A stretch of 41,353 bases of DNA, taken from contig JAEZLZ010000111.1 of assembly GCA_023415055.1 (NCBI GenBank), positions 1-41,353 on the forward strand. The letters are read 5' to 3'. The notes beneath the pieces were generated by a model. It did no database searches and was not told where the DNA came from. It worked only from the letters and a program-made list of their open reading frames with translations. Source of the stretch: Bacillota bacterium (lineage in GTDB: Bacteria; Bacillota; Clostridia; Lachnospirales; Lachnospiraceae). Both the position numbers and the translations under genes were made by a program. Position 1 is the first letter of the stretch. Each line of letters begins with the position of its first letter. Positions 34,014-41,353 of the stretch are shown here, in pieces.

Positions 34014-34685
34014 TTAGCCTAAATTTCTTTGAAACTTGGCAAACTTTTCTTGAAAACCTTTGATATTTGCCGTCATATCTTCCTTAAACACCGAAGTTCC
34101 GGAAACTATCACATTAGCACCTGCTTCCAGCACGTGATCAACATTATCAAGTGTGATACCACCATCAACCTCAATATCGATTCGGGCATCAAATTGCTCT
34201 GCCATATTCTTTAATTTTGTAATCTTGTCAAGTGTACCTGGTAAGAAGGTTTGTCCACCGAAACCGGGATTTACTGTCATAATTAATACCATATCTAAAT
34301 CCTTAAGAATATATTCCAGCACCGATAGTGGTGTGGCCGGATTGAGTGACACTCCGGCTTTCAAACCTAATTCCTTAATTCTTGTCACGGTGCGATGCAG
34401 ATGAGTGCATGCCTCGGCATGAACTGTAATGATATCGGCTCCGGCCGCTTTAAAGTCCTCCAGATAGCGAATCGGCTCCTCGATCATCAGATGTACATCA
34501 AAGATCAGCTTTGTGTTCTTACGAATTGAGGCAATGACAGGCATGCCAAAGCTGATGCTTGGTACAAAATTCCCATCCATGACATCAATGTGAAGATATT
34601 TTACTCCAGCCTGCTCTATGACTGTAATCTGTTCGCCCATTCGGTTAAAGTCCGCGGACAGGATTGAAGGTGCTAGTGTTAACAT
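34014..34685 (-). CDS. rpe: Ribulose-phosphate 3-epimerase
   Basis: Interconverts ribulose 5-phosphate and xylulose 5-phosphate in the pentose phosphate pathway. About 223 residues, a TIM barrel. The opening LAPSILSADF, HIDVMDGNFVPSISFG (metal His and Asp), DVHLMIEEP, MTVNPGFGGQTF and EVDGGI are the family motifs and catalytic residues. Start is uncertain between ATG 34697 and ATG 34685; the latter gives the usual N-terminus, but AAAGG lies closer to the former. It follows rsgA by about 90 bases. Confidence 0.95.
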   Translation of the reverse strand: MLTLAPSILSADFNRMGEQITVIEQAGVKYLHIDVMDGNFVPSISFGMPVIASIRKNTKLIFDVHLMIEEPIRYLEDFKAAGADIITVHAEACTHLHRTVTRIKELGLKAGVSLNPATPLSVLEYILKDLDMVLIMTVNPGFGGQTFLPGTLDKITKLKNMAEQFDARIDIEVDGGITLDNVDHVLEAGANVIVSGTSVFKEDMTANIKGFQEKFAKFQRNLG

Positions 34686-34774
34686 AATAATTACCATGCC
34701 TTTCTAATAATGAAAAAGAACCGAAGACTGCTACTGAACTGGCACTTAAACAGCAGGTGAATTGGTTCAAGGCT

Positions 34775-35656
34775 CTAATAGCGCTTTTGGTTCTTCAGTT
34801 CCTCATAAAGAGTTACATAATTTTCATAACGTAGTTTACTGATTTTTTTCTCCTGTAAAGCTTCTTTCACCGCACACCCCGGCTCATTCAGATGGTTGCA
34901 GCCGATAAAACGACATTCCTGATCATAATTATGGAATTCCACAAAATAATCCTTCAGCTCCTCTTTTTCAATCTCATCGATATAAAGTGAGCTAAAACCC
35001 GGGGTATCCATAATATATGTTTCGTCCTCAACATAAATCAACTCAGAATGTCTTGTGGTATGCTTTCCTCGTTTTATTTTCTCGCTCACGACACCAGTTT
35101 CCATATTTGCTGCCGGTTGAACAAGATTAATAAAGGTAGATTTACCGACTCCGGATGGTCCGGCAAGTACGGTAGTCTTACCTTTCATTTTGTCATATAG
35201 TTTTGATATTCCTTCCTTTTGCAGCATGCTGGTAAAGATAACTTCACAGCCGCAAAGAAGATAGGTCTCCCTTAGCAGGGAGATCTCCTCTTCTGATACA
35301 ATATCCATCTTATTAAAACAGACCAAAGTATATACCTTCTGCTTCTGCATCATGATTAAAAAGCGATCCAGCAGATTAAGGTTGGGATTCGGCTCAGCAG
35401 CCGCAAATATGACCATTGCCTGATCAACATTTGCAACTGCGGGTCGAATTAATTCATTTTGTCTGGGTAAAATCTGAACTATGGTGCCCTTGCCCTCAGG
35501 TTGATCTTCGGTATCTATTTCTACATCATCTCCAACCAGCGGCTTGATATTCTGGTTGCGGAATATCCCCTTCGCTTTACATTCATAAATCGAATTCCTC
35601 TCTGGTGTGTGGACATAGTAAAATCCTGCAATACCTTTGATAATCTTTCCTTTCAA
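34775..35656 (-). CDS. rsgA: Ribosome small subunit-dependent GTPase RsgA
   Basis: Late 30S assembly GTPase, circularly permuted (G4 before G1). 293 residues. OB-fold start (GKIIKGIAGFYYV), G4 CFNKMD, G1 GPSGVGKSTFIN, G3 DTPGF, then the zinc site CRFIGCNHLNEPGCAV. Start is a TTG at 35656: GGAGG lies 6 bases upstream and the prkC stop is one base before it, so translation is probably coupled. Its clustering with PASTA kinase and phosphatase is typical; PrkC is known to phosphorylate this protein in Bacillus. Confidence 0.97.
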   Translation of the reverse strand: MKGKIIKGIAGFYYVHTPERNSIYECKAKGIFRNQNIKPLVGDDVEIDTEDQPEGKGTIVQILPRQNELIRPAVANVDQAMVIFAAAEPNPNLNLLDRFLIMMQKQKVYTLVCFNKMDIVSEEEISLLRETYLLCGCEVIFTSMLQKEGISKLYDKMKGKTTVLAGPSGVGKSTFINLVQPAANMETGVVSEKIKRGKHTTRHSELIYVEDETYIMDTPGFSSLYIDEIEKEELKDYFVEFHNYDQECRFIGCNHLNEPGCAVKEALQEKKISKLRYENYVTLYEELKNQKRY

Positions 35657-35657
35657 G

Positions 35658-37754
35658 CTATTCCTCCGCTGCAAATTCTACAGTCCAGATGGTTTCAGTA
35701 TCACCGGGTGCTGTGAACAAATTACCGTCTATATACATCTTAACTGTTCCTACGCTGGACCTGTCACTGACTATATCGCCGACCGTAAGCGGGAAATCTG
35801 ATGCAGATACGGTGCCTTCAAAGATATTCGTCAGCTCACCGTCCTGATCCATCTCCAGGATTACTTCTGCTTCTGCTGCGTCCACATAATCAAACGGGTT
35901 AGCATTAATTGTTACCTGTCCGATGTAGGAAGTAGTGGAAGTTTCGGCCGGACCAGAGCTTACGATGATATCAATTACCGTTCCGGAGTCCACCTTCTGA
36001 CCGGAGGTATTGCTCTGGTAGGTTACCTGACCCTTTGCATAGGTATCAGAAGCCTCATAGGATACATTTCCTTTCACAAGACCTGCATCCGTCAATGCCT
36101 TTGTAGCATCCTTTTCTGTTAATCCGATCAATTTCGGTACGGTAGCCTGAACATTCTCAGGACCAGTACTCACAACAACTGTGATCGTATCACCGCTGAC
36201 TACCGGAGTTTGACGTTCGGGAGTGGTAGAAATAACACGTCCGGCTTCAATCTCGTCACTGGTTTTATACTCATGAAGCAGTTTTAAACCTAATTCATTC
36301 AGCTTCTTATCTGCCTGAGCTTCAGTAAGGCCATAGACATTCGGCACCTCAAAGGATTCCGGCCCAAGGCTTATGGTCAAGATTACAACCGAAGTCTCTT
36401 CAACCTCATTGCCGCCTTGCGGATATTGAGCCATTACTTTTCCTGCTTCGATTGTATCGGAAAATTCCTCCGTAAATCGAACGTCTGCTTTCTCTGCTTT
36501 TGCTTTAATCGAACTTTCTGCATCCGCCTGTGTAAGACCAATTACATCCGGTACGGTATACATGATACCGGTCGGTTCCTGAGTCGGTCCTTCCGAAATT
36601 GACGGAGAAGGTGAGATCGACGCTTCAATATTGGTTCCTTCCGGAGTATTATCCTTTGTCCTGGATAAAAACCATACGACGGAAACAATAATTACAATCG
36701 CGAGGATGACAATCGTAACAATACTTCCTACCAGGAAGAACTTCTCTACCTTGGAGTCCACTGTATCAAGCTCCTCATCCTCATCCTCAATCTGCTTTTT
36801 CGTCTGAAGATTTCTCGTATCTCTCAAATCTTCATCCAGATATGCACCGTTCTTAATCTTACTTAAGTCATCGGAAATATTAATCGTCGGAGAATCGCTG
36901 GATACAAAAGCAGGAATCTGAACGAAATCACCATCCGGATTCGAGATAGCTCTTTTTAAATCCGATATAAGCTCCGAAGCAGTATGATATCTTCTTTCCG
37001 GGCGTTTCTGCATACATTTTTGTACGATCTTATCAACGCTCACCGGAATCTCTGGATCCAACTCACGAAGAGGCATCGCCTCACCCTGAATATGAAGCAG
37101 TGCAACCGATACGGTATTATCGCCCGCAAATGGGACCTTACCGGAAAGCATCTCATACAAAGTGACACCTAAGGAATAGATATCGCTTTTCTCATCGCTG
37201 TATCCTCCTCTTGCCTGTTCTGGAGATAAATAATGTACGGAACCCATGGCATTGGAGGTTATTGTATTTGAATTGGTTGCTTTCGCAATACCAAAATCAG
37301 TCACCTTAACCTTACCATCTCTGGAAATTATTATGTTCTGTGGTTTGATATCCCTATGAATTATACGGTTATCATGTGCTGCCTCCATACCCTGAGCAAT
37401 CTGGATACCGATTCCGACAGCTTCTTTTACCTCAAGCTTACCCTTACGTTCGATAAAACGCTTTAATGTAATACCCTCAACCAATTCCATAACGATATAA
37501 TGTAAGCCGCTGTCATCTCCTACATCGTACACATTTACGATATTAGGATGTGATAGACCGGCTGCTGACTGAGCCTCAGCTCTGAATTTATTCACAAAGC
37601 TTTTATCACTGGAATATTCCGGTTTTAATACCTTTATCGCCACGAATCTGTTAAGTCTTTGGTCTCTGGCCTTATATACATCGGCCATACCGCCGGATCC
37701 AACCTTATCAATGATTTCGTAGCGATCGCTGATAAACATACCGGGTTTTAACAT
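35658..37754 (-). CDS. prkC: Ser/Thr protein kinase with PASTA domains (PrkC/StkP family)
   Basis: Membrane Hanks-type kinase that senses muropeptides or Lipid II and controls wall growth and germination. 698 residues. The kinase domain (about 12-270) has GSGGMADVY, Lys41, HRDIKPQN (Asp135) and DFG (153-155), with an activation loop TITSNAMGSVHYLSPEQ. One membrane segment (340-362), then three PASTA domains (about 400-463, 468-531, 537-601). The last 95 residues are a non-PASTA domain, beta-rich in look. GAGGTG precedes the ATG. It is 17 bases after its phosphatase gene. Confidence 0.97.
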   Translation of the reverse strand: MLKPGMFISDRYEIIDKVGSGGMADVYKARDQRLNRFVAIKVLKPEYSSDKSFVNKFRAEAQSAAGLSHPNIVNVYDVGDDSGLHYIVMELVEGITLKRFIERKGKLEVKEAVGIGIQIAQGMEAAHDNRIIHRDIKPQNIIISRDGKVKVTDFGIAKATNSNTITSNAMGSVHYLSPEQARGGYSDEKSDIYSLGVTLYEMLSGKVPFAGDNTVSVALLHIQGEAMPLRELDPEIPVSVDKIVQKCMQKRPERRYHTASELISDLKRAISNPDGDFVQIPAFVSSDSPTINISDDLSKIKNGAYLDEDLRDTRNLQTKKQIEDEDEELDTVDSKVEKFFLVGSIVTIVILAIVIIVSVVWFLSRTKDNTPEGTNIEASISPSPSISEGPTQEPTGIMYTVPDVIGLTQADAESSIKAKAEKADVRFTEEFSDTIEAGKVMAQYPQGGNEVEETSVVILTISLGPESFEVPNVYGLTEAQADKKLNELGLKLLHEYKTSDEIEAGRVISTTPERQTPVVSGDTITVVVSTGPENVQATVPKLIGLTEKDATKALTDAGLVKGNVSYEASDTYAKGQVTYQSNTSGQKVDSGTVIDIIVSSGPAETSTTSYIGQVTINANPFDYVDAAEAEVILEMDQDGELTNIFEGTVSASDFPLTVGDIVSDRSSVGTVKMYIDGNLFTAPGDTETIWTVEFAAEE

Positions 37755-37771
37755 GTTAGCTCACCTCTTTT

Positions 37772-38491
37772 TCATACTTTAATAATGATGATTGCAATAT
37801 TGTCTTTGCCGCCGTTCTTGTTCGCAAATTTAACCAAGGTCTCTGCGGCTTCCTCCGGATTTTCATTTTCCCTGATAATCCGTTCGATTGTCTCGTCCTC
37901 CAACATGTTGGTCAGACCGTCCGAGCACATAAGTACAGTATCTCCCTCTTCTAAGTTCACTTCAAAAAAATCAGGCTCCACAGTTTCATTGGCACCGATT
38001 GCCCTGGTAATGATATTTTTATTCGGATGAATCCTAGCCTCATTACGATTAAGTTCTCCCGTTTTTACCATTGCTTCTACTAGACTGTGGTCTTCTGTAA
38101 CTTGCTTTATTTCTTTTCCAATAACATATAGTCTGCTGTCACCGACATTGGCAACATACATTTCTTTATCAAATATGGTTGCCGTCACTAATGTCGTCCC
38201 CATACCCTCTAACTCAGTTTGCTCCTGTGCTTTTATTCTCAGAGCCTCGTTCGTTTCTTTTATGGCAGCTTCAATCAAGGCAATCGGTGATTCTTTCTCG
38301 CTTTCCTCAATCTTCTGCTTAAAAAACTCAACGCAGTATCTTGAAGCATAATCACCGGCATTATGTCCTCCCATACCATCCGCTACGATAAATAAATTCG
38401 GTAGTTTTCCGATGGCATTCTCACTGCAAAAGACGTAATCCTGGTTTATCCTCCGTCGCTCTCCAATATCAGTTATCGAAAATGCTTTCAA
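37772..38491 (-). CDS. stp: PP2C-family Ser/Thr phosphatase (Stp/PrpC)
   Basis: Metal-dependent phosphatase that opposes PrkC. 239 residues, no membrane segment. Family motifs: start SITDIGERRRINQD, FIVADGMGGHNAGDYAS with the metal Asp, GMGTTLVTATI, NVGDSRLYVI, ITRAIGANETVEPD, VLMCSDGLTNML and GGKDNIAII. The start is a TTG at 38491, with AGGAGG 7 bases upstream. rlmN ends 11 bases before it. Confidence 0.96.
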   Translation of the reverse strand: MKAFSITDIGERRRINQDYVFCSENAIGKLPNLFIVADGMGGHNAGDYASRYCVEFFKQKIEESEKESPIALIEAAIKETNEALRIKAQEQTELEGMGTTLVTATIFDKEMYVANVGDSRLYVIGKEIKQVTEDHSLVEAMVKTGELNRNEARIHPNKNIITRAIGANETVEPDFFEVNLEEGDTVLMCSDGLTNMLEDETIERIIRENENPEEAAETLVKFANKNGGKDNIAIIIIKV

Positions 38492-38502
38492 GCCTGCACC
38501 TC

Positions 38503-39561
38503 CTAGTTATGGCAATCTTCATTGCTATTTTTTTCAATATAGCTCTTTCTTAATTGCCCACAGGCAGCATTTATATCTGCGCCCATTTCTCTTCTAATAG
38601 TAACATTAATTCTGTTTTTTTCAAGTATATTTTTAAATTTTTGTATTTTTTTGTTTTCTGATTTCCTATAATTCCGCTCTTTTATCGGGTTTACGGGGAT
38701 TAGATTCACATGGCAATTCAGGCCTTTGATCAATCGGCATAGTTCCTTCGCATGCTCCTCTTCATCATTAATTCCATCCACCAGACTGTATTCGAAGGTG
38801 AGTCTTCTTCCCGTTTCTTCATAATAATAACGAAATGCTGCAAGCACTTCAGACAGATCATACTTAGAAGCCACCGGCATGAGAGCCTTTCGTATTTCAT
38901 TGTTCGGTGCATGAAGCGAAAGTGCTAATGTAATCGCAAGCTCTTCTTTTGCAAATTCGCGAATCTTTTCCGGGATGCCGCAGGTAGATACCGTAATATT
39001 TCTTGCGCTGATGTTCAAGCCTCGTTCATCCGTAAGAATCCGCAGGAACCGAATTAAATTATCATAATTATCTAACGGCTCCCCGGTCCCCATAACAACG
39101 ACATTGGATACCCGTTCACCGGATAAGGCTTGGATCCGATAGATTTGATCCAACATCTCAGAGGGAAGGAGATCCCGCTCTTTACCACCGATGGTCGATG
39201 CACAGAACTTACAGCCCATCCTGCAGCCCACTTGCGAGGAGATGCATACACTGTTCCCATGATGATATTTCATGAGAACGCTCTCAATCACTCTATCATC
39301 CTTTAGACGAAATAAATACTTAACGGTTCCATCCTCGGCGGAATGAAGTGCATCTACTTCTGTGAGGGCGGTAAGCGGATAAGCTTCATTAAGCTTAGTA
39401 CGAAGTTCTCTGGAAAGATTCGTCATCTCGTCATAGCTGCTAACCAGCTTCACATGCAGCCATTCATAAATTTGCTTTGCACGAAAGGCAGGAAGGCCGA
39501 ATTCCTTCAAGACCTCTTCCAGTTCTGCATAATATAATGATTTTAGATCTAACTGCTCCAT
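38503..39561 (-). CDS. rlmN: Dual-specificity 23S rRNA/tRNA adenine C2-methyltransferase RlmN
   Basis: Radical SAM enzyme that methylates C2 of A2503 in 23S rRNA and A37 in some tRNAs. 352 residues from the ATG at 39561, preceded by TAGGAAA; the open frame to 39609 has no good site. The FeS cluster motif is CRMGCKFC (Cys113, 117, 120). VVMGTGEPLDNYDN, then LALSLHAPNNEIRKALMP, and the C-terminal AACGQLR with the catalytic Cys, are as expected. Loss of RlmN is known to affect linezolid/tiamulin response in other bacteria. Confidence 0.97.
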   Translation of the reverse strand: MEQLDLKSLYYAELEEVLKEFGLPAFRAKQIYEWLHVKLVSSYDEMTNLSRELRTKLNEAYPLTALTEVDALHSAEDGTVKYLFRLKDDRVIESVLMKYHHGNSVCISSQVGCRMGCKFCASTIGGKERDLLPSEMLDQIYRIQALSGERVSNVVVMGTGEPLDNYDNLIRFLRILTDERGLNISARNITVSTCGIPEKIREFAKEELAITLALSLHAPNNEIRKALMPVASKYDLSEVLAAFRYYYEETGRRLTFEYSLVDGINDEEEHAKELCRLIKGLNCHVNLIPVNPIKERNYRKSENKKIQKFKNILEKNRINVTIRREMGADINAACGQLRKSYIEKNSNEDCHN

Positions 39562-39730
39562 AATTTTTCCTATCTTAATGAAATTACACATTGTCTTAGT
39601 AAAATACATGCTCTATGAATATGTACCTTACTTGGTTATAAACGTCTCATTCCATTCCTTTACTTCAGGAATGAGAAAAATTGTATTAGTAACAAAACTG
39701 AATAGAATGCCATAAGTACCTTTCGTACTT

Positions 39731-41080
39731 TTATACACTTCTTTTAATAAATCTTGAGATGAAAAATCCATCTGTATTATGAACTCCTTGAATCAGCTGA
39801 AGATAGCCTTCGGCAGTGGTATCGCAGCAAAGCTGCTTAGGCAAGTATCGGTCCAAACTATCCGGGCTAAATTCTTCCCTCTTAAGGAACCAATTTCTGT
39901 TTTCTATATTTTCTTCTTTATTCACCGTGCAGGTACTGAACATCAATACACCGCCGGGTTTTACATATTTCGCTGCATTATCCAAAATAATCCTTTGCAA
40001 TTCTACCAGCTCTTTATGTTGTTTCTGTGTCAATTTATATTTAATATCCGATTTTTTTCCCAACACACCCAATCCACTACAGGGAAGGTCGGCTATCACG
40101 ACATCCGCTAGGCCAATAATTTCTTCATCGAGTACCGTAGCATCCCATACCTTAACTTCAACATTAGAAGCACCTAGACGCTCGATATTCTCACGTATCA
40201 GGTTGATTTTATAATCCGTCAAATCTCTGGCTGATACTCTGGCTGCTGTTTGTGCTGCATGCAGCGCTTTTCCGCCGGGGGCGGAGCAGACATCAACCAC
40301 AATATCCTCTGCCCTGATTCCGGCACATTCGCATACCAGCATAGAGCTGACATCCTGAATGGTAAATAAACCTTTTTGAAAAGAGGCCAGCTTATCAAGA
40401 TAATCATAATCCTTGATCTTAAAGGCATATTTAAGATATTCGCTTTGTTCGACAGTGACTCCCTCTTTTTTCAGTTGCAGCATAAGCTCTTCGGTCGTAG
40501 TTTTAGACGTATTGCATCGAATCGTAAGCTCCTTCTCCTTAAGCGATGCGGACAACATCGATTCCACAGTCGTAAAAGGATACTGATGAAGCAGTTCATC
40601 CACCAACCATGCCGGAGTAGAGTAAATCACTTCAAGATAAGATGCTGGAGATATCTCCTTCTTCGGAAATACAATCTTACTGTTTTCTCTGTCTATGTTT
40701 CTAAGAATTGCATTCACGAAGCCGGATAGTTTCATAAAGCTTCTCTTCTTAGCAATCTTTACTGCTTCATTACACACTGCCGATACCGGAACCTGATCCA
40801 TATACATCAGCTGATATACGCTCATACGAAGAAGATTACGAATCAATGGCTTCATCTTAGTTACCGGAAGGGAAGCAAATTGATTAATGATATAATCAAG
40901 GGTAATATAGCATTTGATTGTCCCGTGAAAAAGTCTTGTTATAAAGGCGCGTTCCTGTTTTTCCAGCTTCTGATGGCTTTTTAGGGTATGATTTAATACA
41001 GTATGGCTATACTTGTCCCCCTCAAGTACCTCAAGCAGCATATCCAGAACAATCTCCCTTGTATTGATCTGATCAGTCAC
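39731..41080 (-). CDS. rsmB: 16S rRNA (cytosine(967)-C(5))-methyltransferase RsmB
   Basis: Methylates C967 of 16S rRNA. 449 residues. NusB-like RNA-binding domain (about 1-140), then the methyltransferase domain. Motif I is VVDVCSAPGGKALHAAQ, motif IV DLPCSGLGVLGKKSDIKY with the assisting Cys, and the catalytic Cys lies in FSTCTVNKEEN. Start is GTG at 41080, with GGAGG 8 bases upstream. It overlaps the 3' end of the membrane peptidase gene by 8 bases. Confidence 0.96.
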   Translation of the reverse strand: MTDQINTREIVLDMLLEVLEGDKYSHTVLNHTLKSHQKLEKQERAFITRLFHGTIKCYITLDYIINQFASLPVTKMKPLIRNLLRMSVYQLMYMDQVPVSAVCNEAVKIAKKRSFMKLSGFVNAILRNIDRENSKIVFPKKEISPASYLEVIYSTPAWLVDELLHQYPFTTVESMLSASLKEKELTIRCNTSKTTTEELMLQLKKEGVTVEQSEYLKYAFKIKDYDYLDKLASFQKGLFTIQDVSSMLVCECAGIRAEDIVVDVCSAPGGKALHAAQTAARVSARDLTDYKINLIRENIERLGASNVEVKVWDATVLDEEIIGLADVVIADLPCSGLGVLGKKSDIKYKLTQKQHKELVELQRIILDNAAKYVKPGGVLMFSTCTVNKEENIENRNWFLKREEFSPDSLDRYLPKQLCCDTTAEGYLQLIQGVHNTDGFFISRFIKRSV

Positions 41081-41353
41081 GTCTTCTACCTCCACCAAAT
41101 AAGAGGATCAAACGAAGCAACTGAAGAATCGTTGCTGCGGCAGCCGCTACATAGGTAAGTGCAGCAGCATCCAGTACCTTCTTGGACTGTCTTAATTCGT
41201 CCTCGTATAATATTCCCGTCTCTCCGAGTCTGGTAATTGCTCTCTTCGAAGCATTAAATTCCACCGGAAGCGTTATCAGCTGGAAGAGTACTGCTACCGA
41301 GAACAGAATAATTCCAAGATCGATCAGTGACTGGAAGCCTCCGAAGAATAATC
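41073..41353 (-). CDS. Zinc metallopeptidase of the YugP family, C-terminal part (runs off the window)
   Basis: Only the last 93 codons are present; the 5' part, with the HExxH zinc motif, lies beyond the window edge. Visible are FFGGFQSLIDLGIILFS, FQLITLPVEFNASKRAI, the linker GILYEDELRQSKKVL and the membrane stretch DAAALTYVAAAAATILQLL, the typical YugP-like ending. The short basic tail GGGRRRD closes it with TGA. An internal GTG at 41264 is not a real start. Neighbouring rsmB supports the usual Clostridia arrangement. Confidence 0.85.
   Translation of the reverse strand, partial: LFFGGFQSLIDLGIILFSVAVLFQLITLPVEFNASKRAITRLGETGILYEDELRQSKKVLDAAALTYVAAAAATILQLLRLILLFGGGRRRD

Overview
The window looks like chromosome of an anaerobic, endospore-forming Clostridia, most likely Lachnospiraceae (the former Clostridium cluster XIVa). 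The base composition is moderately AT-rich. Strong AGGAGG-type ribosome sites are common and TTG or GTG starts are frequent. Sporulation genes (spoIIGA, sigE, sigG, a SpoVD-type penicillin-binding protein) are interleaved with a division and cell-wall (dcw) cluster. The organism assignment is inferred from gene content only.

Almost everything right of 10 kb is on the minus strand, so it is transcribed from high to low coordinates. From right to left there are four blocks. (1) 41.35-33.3 kb: a translation and signalling block, with the 3' end of a YugP-type membrane zinc peptidase, rsmB, rlmN, the PP2C phosphatase/PASTA kinase pair (stp, prkC), rsgA, rpe and thiamine pyrophosphokinase. A terminator and a short orphan fragment follow. 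(2) 32.7-30.6 kb: ychF and lgt. (3) 30.4-16.5 kb: the dcw cluster, with mraZ (preceded by its own operator), rsmH, an ftsL-like gene, two class B penicillin-binding proteins, mraY, murD, ftsW, murA, ftsQ/divIB and ftsZ, ended by a strong terminator. Internal promoters are visible before mraY and ftsZ. murE, murF, murG, murC and ftsA are absent from the cluster. (4) 16.4-13.6 kb: spoIIGA, sigE and sigG, the mother-cell and forespore sigma module.

The left third (13.3-1 kb) is accessory. It holds a GHKL/LytTR two-component system, a nitroreductase, a ROK fructokinase and an alpha/beta hydrolase (the last two on the plus strand). It also holds a GH2 beta-mannosidase interrupted by one in-frame TAG, and a MoxR/DUF58/membrane-protein/RsiV-like operon. 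At the far left, ylmC/ymxH and nrdR lie on the plus strand, opposite to the sigma genes they often follow in Clostridia.

The core genes work together: Lipid II synthesis (MurA, MurD, MraY), septal synthesis (FtsW, FtsI-type PBP, FtsL, DivIB, FtsZ) and its Ser/Thr kinase control (PrkC/Stp) are close to the sporulation sigma cascade that reuses the septum machinery. I found no clear CRISPR array, prophage, insertion sequence, rRNA or tRNA. The best leads are regulatory or lesion-like: the amber codon in the mannosidase, a hairpin against the sigG ribosome site, a 21-bp-spaced spoIIG promoter, NrdR-box-like sequences upstream of mraZ, a KTG-to-KTA change in the SpoVD-type PBP, and a possible small ORF upstream of the orphan sensor kinase.
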